Positions 33,791 to 46,989 of a stretch of 64,000 nt of DNA are shown here, piece after piece. Source of the stretch: Trichoplax sp. H2 (lineage: Eukaryota; Placozoa; Uniplacotomia; Trichoplacea); assembly GCA_003344405.1 (NCBI GenBank), contig NOWV01000230.1:1-64000 (forward strand). The letters are read 5' to 3'. The notes under the pieces are model-generated. The model did not search any database. It saw only the letters and a program-made list of their open reading frames with translations, and was not told the DNA's origin. The position numbers and the translations under genes were made by a program. Position 1 is the stretch's first letter. Every line of letters begins with the position of its first letter.

Positions 33791-34548
33791 TGAGTGAAGT
33801 AGTAATATCATTTTCATGATTAGAAAGATAACAAGTTTAATTGCTAGTATGAAGGCTTGCCATACAAGTAAATCTGTTAACTCCCTTTTATTAAAAATAG
33901 AGTTTGTCTCATATTTAATTACTGTCTATATTTGAGGACACTTTAATATTTGTTGTCAAGTACGTTATCGAATTAAAGCTATACATTTTATCCTTTAATA
34001 TTATTATCTTAAATCTTTCCGAAAGGTCTATCGACAATGTACTTCGCTGGCGAATCGAAAGAAGCAATAATGGTCTCGAGACCATGAAAGAAAGGACCAT
34101 GCTGGTACTAGGATTGTCGCTTTGGAAATAGAATAGTAGGGATAGCTAGGACTTCGGATATCGTTCTGTTTCATGTTCGTATCATTGCACGTCTATTTAT
34201 CTGCTAAGGTCATGGCCAATAAATTTCCTGATAGGGAAGTGAATGCTAGTGTTGAAATCGTCAGAAGAGATATCAAAGTTTTAGCTAGTGTTGGAAGAAA
34301 AGGAATGTTGCCTCAATAATTGTTTCTGTTCGTTATTTTTGTAAGTAATGAAGGCATCGTATGATTGCTATTGGTGGAATCGTGGAAATGTAGCTTTATG
34401 TTTAGCAGCAATCTGAATGCAAATGGACTAGCGAATACTACTATAGTAAATTTGACACTGCATGATGTGGTAGTACATGTACCTGGGACTGTTGCATATC
34501 GTCATGTACTAGCAAACTGTATGGAATGAACTGCGTTTTCGACATATT

Positions 34549-35110
34549 CAGGCGATCGTGTAATCGTATTAGAGTGGCTTAAGGACTATATTTAACTCTC
34601 GCCAGATTACGTGATTATGTTGGTATTAATGAAAGCTGCTGGTTAAGTTGTAATGTAAAAATTTGATAAAAAAAAAGGAGACATGACGATGCTTGCTGTC
34701 GTATTTTAATCTATCGTATAGTACGTCACTGCGTTATCTATGCCTCATAAAGATTATATCTAACTTAGATTAGATTAGATTAGATTAGCATTAACTAATG
34801 GATTTAGCTGGTTAACTTGTAACAACTTGTAAATTGTAGATAATGTAAAATTTGATATAAAGGGAGAGGTGACAGTAAGTCACTGTGCTATCTATGCCTC
34901 AGCATTTTCAGATGGTCGTATAATCGTATTAAAAATATATAAGGACTATATTTAATTTTCATTAGATTAAGTTAGTATTAATGAATGCTACTGGCTAAAT
35001 TAGACAAAGTAGATAAAGCCAGATTTTAGATAAAAAGGCAGATATGACAGTATATTATTGGGATATCGATGCCTCGTTCTGTTCAGATGGTCATATAATC
35101 ATGTTAGGAT
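34549..35110. repeat. Decayed repeats with TTCAGATGGTCGTATAATCG block
   Basis: Versions of this block occur at about 34549, 34907 and 35083. Each is followed by AAGGACTATATTTAA- and GCTGGTTAA-like segments, and two are preceded by TATCTATGCCTC-like sequence. A TAGAT pentamer run lies near 34770-34789. Confidence 0.6.
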
Positions 35111-36395
35111 GCTACTGCAATATTACGATTTCAGTACATTTCAGCAGTTCTATGCTAAGGATATTCAATGATAGTATATAGTGTAGAACTGTACCCGAAT
35201 GTCTTGATGAAATATGTTTTAATTACGGCCAATATGGTGAAAAGGCTCTTATGTATAGTACTATGCGTTACAAAAGTATTTGAATAGCTCAAATTTTGAA
35301 TTATCGATTGGAAACCTAAGGTTTACAATCCATGCACTACAGGTACTAAGGATAGATAACGCAGTAAGATAGTATTTAATCTATAACTGCATCAAGTAAG
35401 CCATATTGATGATTGTAAACTTGTAGTTCATGCTAAATTGCAAAGTAGGTGAGTAGTATAAATAAAGACTTATGAAAAGCTTTCAACCATTGCAGTGAAA
35501 GCATTAATTAAACAAGAACTACAAAACAGCATAAAACGACGTTTCGCTGTTTCCTGGCATCTTACCCATCATTTTGCCTCGTATTAAATCATAAATCATT
35601 CACTTGCTATTCACCTCCTATAGGTTTACTGTACGCATATATGTTAGTATAATCTATTACTATCCTTAGTTTCCATTCGCTGTTGGATTCAGCTGAATGG
35701 CGAAAAGATGATGAATATGAAATAGTCCATAGTTCTAGTTCTTTTGTGTTATACTTTGTTGCTTGTATTTAAGTCAAGAAATGAAATTACTTGCATACTT
35801 TTATAATTTATACGTAGCCCCACTTGGCATCTTACAAATTACTGATTAATAATGAGAATGTATTACTATTATAGAGCTATTAAATAGGGTGCGATTTCCA
35901 TGCTTTTCATTCATGCAGCACAAAGATTGCTATTCTCCTGCAAGTTGCTATTATACTCCCGTACAGTAGTTTACTGTTATAAATCTTGTCATGATGGCTA
36001 GCTTATTTCGATTTAAATGAAAATAAAGATTTTCATTATTGGGTACTGAAGACTATTTGAAGGCTGCAAGTAAATTAATGACATCTGATGAAATATAACA
36101 AAGAAAAGGAATCCATCTCAACGTCTGGATTTATTTGCCAAGCGATATGTGCCGTATCTTGAATGACTCCTTAACATAAATAATTTCCATTGGTGGTCTT
36201 AGTATGGGGTCCTGCATTAATATCATTTGACCTTACTAGAATAATAATAAATAACATCCTTATGAAATTACTTTTGCTCAAATTCTCTAGAGATCCTTGA
36301 ATGTAATTTAGGGTAATGTGATGATAGCAATTGATTTCACTGAATGATATCACCTTTGCACGCCTTCAATAATTTTCGATATAATTAAAGTTACT

Positions 36396-36492
36396 ATGAT
36401 ACCGGCAAAGGCTGCTTGTTTTACGCGGAGATTGGATCGTCCTCCTTACAAGGATACTATTACAGCAAAGCAGCGGAAGGCTTCAGTTGAAG
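36396..36492 (+). other. Isolated exon-like open stretch
   Basis: An ATG at 36396 opens a 32-codon stretch with balanced codons, starting MIPAKAACFTRRLDRP and ending KQRKASVE, then a G|GTATAT donor-like site at 36493. I do not recognise the peptide and found no matching downstream exon before the ACAD9 gene. It may be a first exon, an exon remnant or chance. Confidence 0.2.
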
Positions 36493-36851
36493 GTATATAT
36501 ACAAGAAAAATAGTGGCAAAGGTTAGGTGCTAGAATAACAGAACATTTACATCAAGGATCATGATTACCATATTGTACCAATAATTTAGTCTAGATCGAT
36601 GATCCGACAGTTTCTAGTTACGTATTGTTTATAAATTTGACCCAAGTTGACTTTTGAATGTAAGGGGTAATAGGGCAATCATTTTGACTGGATGTTATTC
36701 TTTTTGCTTTCAATCGTTGGGCAGATCGAAATTGCATTCATTTCCAAGCTAAAGAAAGGAAAGACTTTGCAACGAATTACTCATCTTTGGACGGAAACTA
36801 TTTTCGAATAAAAGCGCTACTGATTATTTTCTTGATCATTGGTAAGTCATC

Positions 36852-38809
36852 ATGTTCCACTATCGGCTAAGTTCAGAAAGAATGTATAGGGTTTTTCGTT
36901 TTGCCTGTCAAAATGAATTCATGCGGACAGGATCATTAATAAAGCTATTACACCCTCTATCGACGACTGCACAACTTTTCGATAACATGAATCGAGATGA
37001 TTCATTCGCTAGAGGAATATTTAGCGGCAAAGTAAAAACCAAACGATTCCATCCTTATCTTGATACATTAAATGACGAAGCGAGGGAGACATTAAGGATA
37101 ATGTTAAATAATTTCGAAAAGTATTTTGCTGAAGTTCATGATGCCAAACAGAACGATATCGATGAAACTACTCTAGAAAAACCATTTGCTATGTTTAAGG
37201 AAATTGGAGGACTGGGACTTAAAGCTCCAGAGAAATACGGTGGACTTGAGTTCAATTATGCCCAATTTAGTCGAGTGGTAGAAGTATTTGGAAAGTATGA
37301 TTTATCATTTACGGTTACTGCGGGTGTACATCAATCTATTGGATATCAAGGCCTTGTGCTATTTGGCACTGAAGAGCAGAAGCAAAAATATCTACCTGAT
37401 CTGGCTGCAGGTAAAAAGATAGCAGCTTTTGCCCTAACGGAACCTACAGCAGGTTCAGATGCTGCTGCTTTACGGACTAAGGCAGTTCTGGATAAAGATG
37501 GTAAGCATTACATATTAAATGGTAATAAATTGTGGACTACCAATGGTGGCATTGCCGGTATCATCACTGTTTTTGCACGAGTTGAACGTAGAAAAGAAGA
37601 TCCTGAAGACACGGCTGAAGGCATAACAGCTTTCATTATAGAAAAAGATTTTCCTGGCGTATCCAATGGTCCTCCAGAAAAGAAAATGGGTTTGAGGTCG
37701 TGTAATACTGCAGCTCTTTATTTCGATAATGTCAAAGTTCCAGTCGAGAATGTAATAGGGAAAGTAGGAGAAGGTTTTAAAATTGCTCTGAGTATTGTTA
37801 ATACTGGTCGATTTGGAATAAATGCATCTTTAGTGGGCACAACTCGGGAGTTAGTTCGCCGGGCTAGTGATCACGTCAACACTAGGGTTCAATTTAATCA
37901 AAAATTAATCGAATTTCAAGCGATTCAAGAAAAATTAGCCAAAATGGCCATGTTTCATTATGCGATTGAATCGATTACACTTTTCCTTTGCAATAATATG
38001 GATGGAGGTATAACGGATATTCAGCTAGAAACCGCCATGAGTAAAATATTTACAACAGAAGCTGCTTGGTATTGTATCGATGAATGTATTCAAGTTTTAG
38101 GTGGGAATGGATATATGAGAGATAATGACATTGAACGCCATTTACGAGATGCTCGGGTATTTCGTATTTTTGAGGGAGCTAACGATACTTTAAGATTATT
38201 TGTTGCGTCTACTGGTATTCAAGCAGCCGCTAAGAGAATGAGAGAGAGTCAGAAATCAATGAAAGACTGTGGATCGCAAGAATCAGATAAAGAGCAAGGT
38301 AATAGTGATTTAGTTGAAGCCGTTGCCACTCCTTTACGTGATTCTGCATTGAAAGTTACACAATGTGTTGAAGAATTTTCATCAGCAGTCAAACTATTGC
38401 TACACAAGCATGGCAAAGATATTGGCAATCAGCAATTTTTATTGACACGTTTGGCTAATTCTGCTGTCGATTTATTTGCTATGACTGCTGTACTTACTAG
38501 AGCTACTGGTGCCATTGATAAAGGCTTGGCAAGCTCTAATCACGAGCAGCTATTAGCTAAGACATTTGTAGTTGAGGTGATTTTATAGTACAAGACTTGA
38601 TTTCCTTTTTACTACTCTTTTATATCATCTGCATTTTTACAATACCATTTTTGCTTTTATTTTTACTATAGGGCTGTACACGCGTAAAAAGAGATCTTCA
38701 AGCAATTAAAGATCCGGAAAATTTAACCACTTTTGCAGCTTTCTCTCAAATAGCAAGCGACATTAGTCAAAACGACGCCATAGTAGCTACTCGGCCGTTA
38801 GGTTTCTAG
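36852..38809 (+). CDS. ACAD9-like acyl-CoA dehydrogenase, copy 1
   Basis: Two exons, 36852-38576 and 38672-38809 (stop TAG), give 620 residues, matching the roughly 620 of animal ACAD9. The N-terminus (about 1-40) is basic and hydroxylated, ending LSTTA, as expected for a mitochondrial presequence. The start could also be Met11, which aligns with the neighbouring copy. Acyl-CoA dehydrogenase N-terminal, middle and C-terminal domains follow: the ALTEPTAGSDAA signature at 194-205, the QVLGGNGYMRD signature from 414, and the probable catalytic base Glu441 in RIFEGANDTL. The extra C-terminal region (about 480-620) is that of ACAD9/VLCAD; NHEQLLAKTFVVE and the closing RPLGF resemble ACAD9. In other animals the enzyme oxidises long-chain acyl-CoA using FAD and assists complex I assembly in the mitochondrial inner membrane. 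Reading past the intron would add only VIL before a stop. A paralogue lies 6 kb downstream. Confidence 0.92.
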
Positions 38810-39037
38810 TTGGCAATACGATTGTCCACTTTCTGATTTAGCCTATTCAGTTCTCGGATATTGTCACTAGTCGAGTACTAATGTCTGCAACGTGCGCGCA
38901 ATTACATTAATAACATGCATAAATCAATTTTAATTTACTAATGGTATTTTGTGTGCATGATTTGCTACTAAATATACGTAGTAATTAGGTTATTCGTCGA
39001 TGTAAATCTCGATTGGTAATAATGGATTAGAGTTTTA

Positions 39038-39043
39038 AATAAA
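39038..39043 (+). terminator. Candidate polyadenylation signal (AATAAA)
   Basis: First canonical AATAAA after the ACAD9 copy 1 stop codon, about 230 bases downstream. Such hexamers are common in AT-rich DNA. Confidence 0.35.
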
Positions 39044-42000
39044 CTTTATACTATAGTAAAAGTATCTGAAGCATCATCAATTAATACTATTGCATATTGA
39101 TTTATATCAGCACTAGAAATAATTCACAGTTACATAAACGAGAATAGTATTGTTTTGATCCATTTTGTTTTAAAAAATTTATTACAAAAATAGCATCGAT
39201 AAAATTAGACGACTTCGTAATTTTTACTTAGGAAAGTCACACGATAGCCCTTCAGATAGTTTCATAAGAGGTAGAGAACTAACACGAATTTTCACTTTCC
39301 TTACTAATTCGTATATAAATGACTATAACATCACAGGCTAGGTAGAGGAATGCTCTAATTACAAATATCGGCGTAGACGATAGCTATTTCTTACGATAAA
39401 GTAATCAGCTGATGACAGTTAAAATGGGCTATAAAATAAATAGATCGAGGTCAATAATCTTATCGATACCCTCATTTGCATACGATTTATTCCAAACTTT
39501 GTTCTTAAATTATTACGCTACTATAATCATCAGTAGGATATATCATACGCAATGTATGCGATAATTCACGGCTGCATACCGTCTGGATTTCTAAATACTA
39601 CTATTGTAATGACATCCTGCTGGTAATACTTCATGCATTTGACGTAAAATATGGCCATTAAGTTCTCCTTTGTATTTGTATAATATTACTGCTCAAAATC
39701 TTCCACCATGTACAGGTGTATAGCGTACAGTATAATTATGCTTCAAAAGTAGACTGATAACTATTTAATGATATTTACATAATAAGAAACTTGAACTGTA
39801 AACAAGATATATTGTTCGTCTTTAAATGCTAGAAGAAATAGAAAACTTAACTAGAACTGATCTTTAAACTAAATAGGTTAAGAATCACCAGATTTAATCG
39901 AAAGTTTTCAGGGTAATAATAACATATATGGCATAATTCGCTGTTAATAAATACTGTATTTATATGTACTTCTAATATACATTTAAAGTATAATAAAGAG
40001 TATAACATTATTTTTCATAGAGTAATTGGTTAGTTATAATAACTTGATAATGACCTTAATGTTAACTTTTATTAGATAAATATTTAGTTAAGCGATTGAT
40101 TTATTTTTATAATTTTAAATTTGGAGCTACGGTATTATTTTGTTATGATTATCACAGTAGTTAATATTAATGGATATTGGACTTTATTACTGCACAGGTA
40201 GATGAATATGTAAGGAGATAATCTTTGCATTCTATAGAATTTATAATAGTTTTCCAAATTAATATGATACGAATTTAGAGTATAGCTGATGATTGAACTT
40301 TGCTTCGGTACATGCATAGTTTATTTAGATAAGACTTTAGTTCGATTATAATTATGGATGTATTGAAGCTTGTAGAATGACTGCAGTAGGGTCTTATTAC
40401 ATACCATACTATCTATTCGCTTGAGATATAACTTCCACTAGGTAAGTTTAAATCAGAAAGGATAAAAGAAGATGTAGTAGATGAAAATACTGAATTAATT
40501 ACCAATCTAATGCGAAAACTTGACTAGAAAAGAAAAAGTTAGCCCGTACGTTCTGTTATATTATGCCAGTATAAATATTATTAATGGGTAATGATGGCTG
40601 AGACTAGGCCATGTATCTTAGCCCGTTATATTATTTCATGTACTTTTCTTGATGTTTGACAGGATTTGAGTCTAGACGTTGAATCTTGGACCGATGAAAT
40701 TTAAATTTACTATTTTCTTTTAGAAAATTTCGATTAATTTGATAGAATATTAGAGTCTAATACTATCATTTAGAACTGATCTGGTTGAATTGACTGCATG
40801 TTAAACGATGTAATTGAAAAGTTTCCGCCTATTGAGGTCGTAGAGTATAGAAAGGGCATTACTTTGCTAGTGGGTGTGTACTGTGAACAGCTTAGAACAT
40901 TCGAAGTTTATGATAATCAAAGGTAGAAAATAGGAACAGATAAACCCAGCCTAATTTTGATTCAGATAATTAAACTGTAAATTATAATATGGATCAATTA
41001 AATATCTGAATTTGACTAGAAATGAAGAAAGAGATTAATTGGATAAATATATGCTTTATGTTACCATCGGTGTGATATACTTGGCAATTAGGCCACTCTT
41101 ACTTAGAAGAAATTTGGAATGCGATTGCTATGTGATCTTATATCACTTCAATGGATCCCTGATAACTAATAGTAAAGGGCTATTTAATTAGCTAAACAAG
41201 GCCAAGAAATGGCCTAGGTTAATGGAATGGCCAAAATAGACATTCATATCATCTAAATAGGGTCAGCCCATGGGGCAAGGTTATATTATCAAATATTTGT
41301 ATAGAATATTTCATAATTAATTAACAGTAAACTATCTTCTTAATTTCCACGGCCTTGGAGTTACAAAGGTTGATGGCCGTGTGAACCATTTAGAGAGCTA
41401 GAAAGAGACCAACCATATTCTAGAACTGATATCATAGGCTACTAGAACAGACCACATACTAGGCCATGAATTACAGTAGAAAATGATACTTATTTATCTA
41501 GACAATTCGCGTAGACTGCTAGAAAGCTCCACCTACTAGATCATGGTTTACTCAAATAGCATTTGACGATAGGAGGTCACAATATCCGATCGATCAAGTC
41601 AAGTGCCAGTCTAGAAGTTTATATAGACAAAACATATACTACTCCTGAAAGAGCCTAAAATTGAACTTTATACCTATGGTGTATAGCGTTTTATTCAATA
41701 AAAATGATTTCATATATGATAAGATAATTAATTAGTCATTTCAATTCAACAGTCGATTACAAAACTGCAAGCTTGAACCGTGCAATAAAAAGTACAAATA
41801 CGAGTATATACAGGCCGTATATTATACGGGAAGTATAACGAGCGTGAATGAGTTCTACTGCATTACTAATTTTGAGGTAAAAGTTGCTCCGGCAGGATAA
41901 GATTTTCAACTGATATTTGAATATTATGAGTGATTATTTATTTAGTAAATCCATCGACTATTTGGCGGACTTAAGGGGCATGATTATTATTGAATTGCTA

Positions 42001-43493
42001 TCATTACGGCACCATAGCTTTTTAATAAAGTCGGCAAATGCTATAATAATAAGAGGGAATGAACGGCGGCCTTAATTTAAGGGTATCACTAAATAATAAT
42101 TCTAGCTAGTCTAATCAATGCATATAGGAGTGATATTTTATTTATAACCTCTTCTACTTATCTCCAATTTTAAGCTTTTTGGCAATTTTGCTGTCATCAT
42201 TATGAATTGGCTACCATTGCAATTAACTTATATGATGTACTAGTGTCGCACACCACTAGTGACAAAGTAGTCTACACACCCTAATCCTTGCGGAGAACGC
42301 CACTTACTGACATAAAGAGGCGAAATTAGCTATATCATCAAATAATTTAGTTCCAACGACCGAATACTATAGTATAAATATAGCGTCACAGATAGTGTAG
42401 ACGAGGTAGTCAGAGATTTACTACCATTTATTATTACTGAAAGAATCTTGACATCCAAGATTATAGTCTTTACAATTCAATAGCAATTGATAAACTAGTT
42501 GACTATCTAACCGACTAACTAACTAAAAAGTGATCTTCAGGCACCAGCCTTTTATAGTCTCGTCAGAAACTCCTGGTGCACATAAAATAAAACTATCCTT
42601 TTAAAGTTACGCATCGTAATAACTAGATTAATTAAAATTTAAACCATAGATATGTTCTATTACTTGACTTTAAATGTTATAACAAATAGATAAACTTCAT
42701 CAAATCTGATCTAAAGATTGAACACTTAAAGATATACAGTGTGAGATGTGCATGAAAGCTTTTCCTGGTAACAAGAACGCGGGCATTATCGACATTGGCC
42801 ATAACATATATTCACTACTAATGTTTAAAGTAATCGACGGCTTAAAATGATATGAAATTATCTTACATATTAAATGATGATTGATTTTGATAATTGATGC
42901 AATTAATCTCTTAATAGCGATACCAGAAGTAGCAGCAACTATCAAGGTGCAATGAATGAGTTTTGTAATTACCCCCTAATTGCAACATACCAGCCATCAC
43001 CCTATCATTACTTGCTTATTAAGAATAGCGACTAGTTTACATTTTCTTGCGCTTCCCTTAGTATTGCTAGTGCACTTTCTACATACATTAATGTTGTAAT
43101 AAGCTGAAATGACAACACAAGGTTTAATACTGTATTTCAGTTCTTGGAATGCCTTTAATTTAACTAGCATAATAGTAATGTTGGTAAATATTAGATGCAC
43201 TTGAACATATCAATAGCACCTGATCCACTAATCCGATTTTAAACGTTCTGCAATACTACATTGCCCTTAAAGCTGATATTCATAGCAAATACTATCAAGA
43301 TTGATGTTTCTTATTGGTACGGTATTACATGGATGCTTTTAACTTTAGGTACTAATAGTATGTAGGATTCGAGTGAAGCTGTAATCCAATCTCTGCAAAT
43401 ATTGATTTGCCAATTGAAATATTGACAATATCTATGGGGAATTCAAACTAAAAGTAATTTATAGTGTAGTGTAAATGATTGCCTCTTGTAATA

Positions 43494-43513
43494 NNNNNNN
43501 NNNNNNNNNNNNN
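43494..43513. other. Assembly gap (20 N)
   Basis: Run of 20 N. Confidence 1.
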
Positions 43514-43879
43514 ACCAGAAGTAGCAGCAACTATCAAGGTGCAATGATTGAGTTTTGTAATTACCCCCTAATTGTAACATACCAGCCATCACCCTATCAT
43601 TACTTGCTTATTAAGAATAGCGACTAGTTTACATTTTCTCGTGTTTTCCTTAGTATTGCTGGTGCACTTCCTACATACATTAATGTTGTAAAAAGCTGAA
43701 ATGACAACACAAGGTTTAACACTGTGTAATGAAATGAAATGTGTAGAGATCAAGCTACGAAACTTTAACAAACTTTGATTCTACTTTCGTTGCACTCCGG
43801 TCGACTTAACGCTAATACTTTGACACCAAATAAAATTAGGGGAAATAACCGAACAACAATTTATTTCAAAACAAAAATG

Positions 43880-43899
43880 NNNNNNNNNNNNNNNNNNNN
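43880..43899. other. Assembly gap (20 N)
   Basis: Run of 20 N. Confidence 1.
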
Positions 43900-45039
43900 C
43901 TTTAGGTACTAATAGTATGTAGGATTCGAGTGATGCTGTAATCCAATCTCTGCAAATATTGATTTGCCAATTGAAATATTGACAATATCTATGGGGAATT
44001 CAAACTAAAAGTAATTTATAGTGTAGTGTAAATGATTGCCTCTTGTAATAGAATTGTAGAAATAAACGTACTGCAATCAAACATTTCGGTGTACTTAATA
44101 CTCAGGAAACTGTTTCATCAATGTAAAATATACGGAGCAAGCAATTACTGACAGTAAAGAAATGAAATAAGAGATTGTTTTTCCTGAAAAGGTGTTGGCA
44201 AACTTACTGCTAACAATTTACTCATAATGAACATATGGCATTTGAAAGCAAAACTATTGTCAATAATATCATGGCTTGACTATAAAGATTAAAGATTTAT
44301 CGTTGAGTTCGTTGACGACATCAAGTAGAAACGAAAGAATATTAACATATTTACAATTTAACCGCTGCCTGTCGTGTATAGGATGTAAACTAGTAAATAT
44401 TAAAACTATTTCTCGCAGAATCAATACTTTGAGTGATATTCAAGAAACGAAATTACTTGATTGCTCTGGAATGGAACCCCAATGATGCAGCAATACTTTG
44501 AAACCTATGTCTGCGTTTTTGAACAGCCAATGGCTATAAAAGTAATTTATACAAATATGTCCATTTTTGAATAAAACAATATCCTATTTTTGGCTTCAGG
44601 GCTATTTCTGGTAAACTGCATTGTTTGCTTACAAATTTAGTTCGATTGATTCTAGAATGCAAGCGGCGATGATTCAAAAGGACCCAATGACATAACAATA
44701 AATAGCGATGAGAAAAATGAGACAAATGCCTTAATTCTTTAACTTAAACAATATCTTATTATAGATTCGCGACTACTTTTAGAAAATCATATTGTTTCTA
44801 AATTTGATCTAATTTAGTATGAACTATTTACGATGATACGATAGAACACTTTACTATCTTTTTAGTTTTCATTCTAACGGGGCAAACTGATCTACACGTT
44901 TCAGAAAGAGAAGCGCTTTCAACTACTCGAGATTCATTACTAACTTATTACTAACTTATTCTTCGACGAAAATTGTTTTATATTCACGGTTACTGGCTAT
45001 TTTCTTCGTCATTTGTAATTCTTTACGATCAATTGCTGA

Positions 45040-46989
45040 ATGAACTCAGTAAGAATGAATAAATTTTATCGTTCTGTTTGTCAATGCCGCCATTTGCCAA
45101 GGCAATTATTGGCCAAACCTTTGCGTCTTCTATCGACAACACAGGATTTACGTTACAAGGATCAGAGTGATACATTCACTAGAGGAATATTTAGCGGTAA
45201 ACTTAAACTTAATCAACTATTTCCTTATCCAGATGCCTTAAATGATGAATCGAAAGAAACATTAAAGATTATGTTGGACCCATTTGAAAAATACTTTTCT
45301 GAAGTTCACGATGCCAAACAGAATGATATCGCTGAGACCACATTAGAAAAAGCTTTTTCTGTATTTAAAGAAATTGGAGGAATGGGATTTCTAGCTCCGG
45401 AGCAATACGGCGGACTAGGACTTAAGAATACACAATATGCTCGCATATTAGAAATATTTGGAAAATACGATTTATCATTCAGTGTCACCGTAGGTGGACA
45501 TCAATCGATTGGATATAAAGGTCTTGTACTATTTGGCACCGAAGAACAGAAGCAAAAGTATCTACCTGATCTAGCTACGGGTAAAAAGATAGCAGCTTTT
45601 TGCCTAACGGAACCTATGGCGGGCTCAGATGCTGCTTCTCTACGAACTAAAGCAGTTCTTGATGACGATGGTAAACATTATATATTAAATGGTAATAAAA
45701 TATGGATTACTAATGGTGGCTTTGCGGATATCATGACTGTTTTCGCTCGAGTTGTACGTAGAAAAGAAGATTCCGATGAGACTACTGAAGGCATAACAGC
45801 TTTTATTGTAGAAAGAGATTTTCCCGGTGTGACAAGCGGTCCAGCGGAAAAGAAAATGGGATTAAAATCGTCTAATACTGCGTCTATTTATTTTGATAAT
45901 GTCAAAGTTCCGGTCGAGAATATGATAGGAAAAGTTGGAGAAGGATTTAAAGTTGCTATGAATATACTTAATAACGGTCGATTTGGATTAATTGCAGTAT
46001 CATCAGGATTAATTAGGATGTTAGTTAGCAAAACTAGCGAGCACGCTAACAACCGGATTCAATTTAATCAAAAATTAATCGAATTTCAAGTAGTTCAAGA
46101 AAAACTAGCCAAAATGGCCATGGCTCATTACGCAGTTGAATCGATTGCTTACATTCTTTGCAATAACATGGATCGAGGTATAACCAATTTTCAGCTCGAA
46201 GCCTCAATGAGTAAAATATTTGCAACAGAAGCGGCATGGCACTGTTGCGATGAATGTATTCAAGTTTTAGGTGGAAATGGATATATGAGAGATAATGAAA
46301 TTGAACGCCATCTACGAGATATTCGGGTATATCGTATTTTTGAGGGAGCCAACGATACTTTAAGAGTACATATTGCGTCTGATGGTATCTATTCTGCCGC
46401 TAAGAATATGAGAGAGAATCAGAAATTACTAAATGAGTTTGGATCTCAAAAATCGGTTACAGAGCCTCATGGCAAAAAATTAATTGAAGCTGTTGCCCCT
46501 TCTTTACGTGATTCTGCAATAAAAGTAACAGGATGCGTTGAAGAGTTTGCATCAGCAGTACGAATTTTACTACTTAAGCATGGCAAGAATATTGGCAATC
46601 AACAATTTTTGTTGACACGTTTGGCAGATACCGCAATCGATTTATATGTCATGACTGCTGTACTAGCAAGAGCTACCAGCGCTATTAATCAGGGCTTGTC
46701 GACTTCAAATCATGAACAACTATTAGCGACTACATATGTAACTGAGGTTAGCGCAGATTGCATTACCGGTTCTTCATGCTGTTTTAAGTTAAGATATTAG
46801 TTTTATTAAAATTTTCCTATCCTCATTTTGGCAATTGTAACGTTATTTCAGGGCTGTAGCCGCGTAGAAAGAAATCTTCTAAAAGTTAAAAATCCCGAAA
46901 ATTTGACGACTTATGCAGCTTTTACTCAAATTGCCAGCGAAGTTAGTCAAGACGATACCGTAGTAACCGCTCGTCCGTTAGGTTTCTAG
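45040..46989 (+). CDS. ACAD9-like acyl-CoA dehydrogenase, copy 2
   Basis: Exons 45040-46746 and 46852-46989 (stop TAG) give 614 residues. It is collinear with copy 1 from the presequence (basic, ending LSTTQ) to the final RPLGF, with the intron at exactly the same codon boundary and a second exon of the same 138 bases. CLTEPMAGSDAA at 188-199, the QVLGGNGYMRD signature from 408, and the probable catalytic Glu435 in RIFEGANDTL are all intact. In several places copy 2 looks more like vertebrate ACAD9 than copy 1 does (for example KVAMNILNNGRFG and WITNGG), suggesting copy 1 has diverged more. Retention of the intron would add 17 unrelated residues before a stop. The role is expected to be as in copy 1: mitochondrial long-chain acyl-CoA oxidation and/or complex I assembly. 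The pair arose by tandem gene duplication and both copies look functional. Confidence 0.92.

Larger units (their letters stand above)
28923..36851. other. Intergenic, repeat-rich, no supported gene
   Basis: About 8 kb of AT-rich DNA holding a duplicated block around an assembly gap, decayed tandem repeats (annotated separately) and a C homopolymer near 33027-33038. A GC-richer open stretch at 36396-36492 looks like an isolated exon and is listed separately. No RNA gene was recognised. Confidence 0.55.
42922..44050. repeat. Duplicated segments around two N gaps
   Basis: 42922-43133 recurs at 43514-43725, and 43343-43493 recurs at 43900-44050, each almost identical. The connecting pieces (43134-43342 and 43726-43879) are unrelated. 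The two routes, each bounded by 20 N, look like two alleles differing by an internal replacement, laid end to end. Confidence 0.9.
38810..45039. other. Spacer between the ACAD9 paralogues
   Basis: 6.2 kb without a recognised gene. Contains two 20-N gaps with duplicated flanks (annotated separately). Around 41190-41620 there is a patch of degenerate repeats with CTAGAA, GGCC and CATACTAGGCCATGA-like words. An open frame at 44276-44485 has no recognisable features. Confidence 0.55.

Noticed and set aside
34765-34792. TAGAT pentamer run as a possible telomere-type repeat
   Set aside because: Only about four to five units and not the TTAGGG animal telomere sequence; a short microsatellite.
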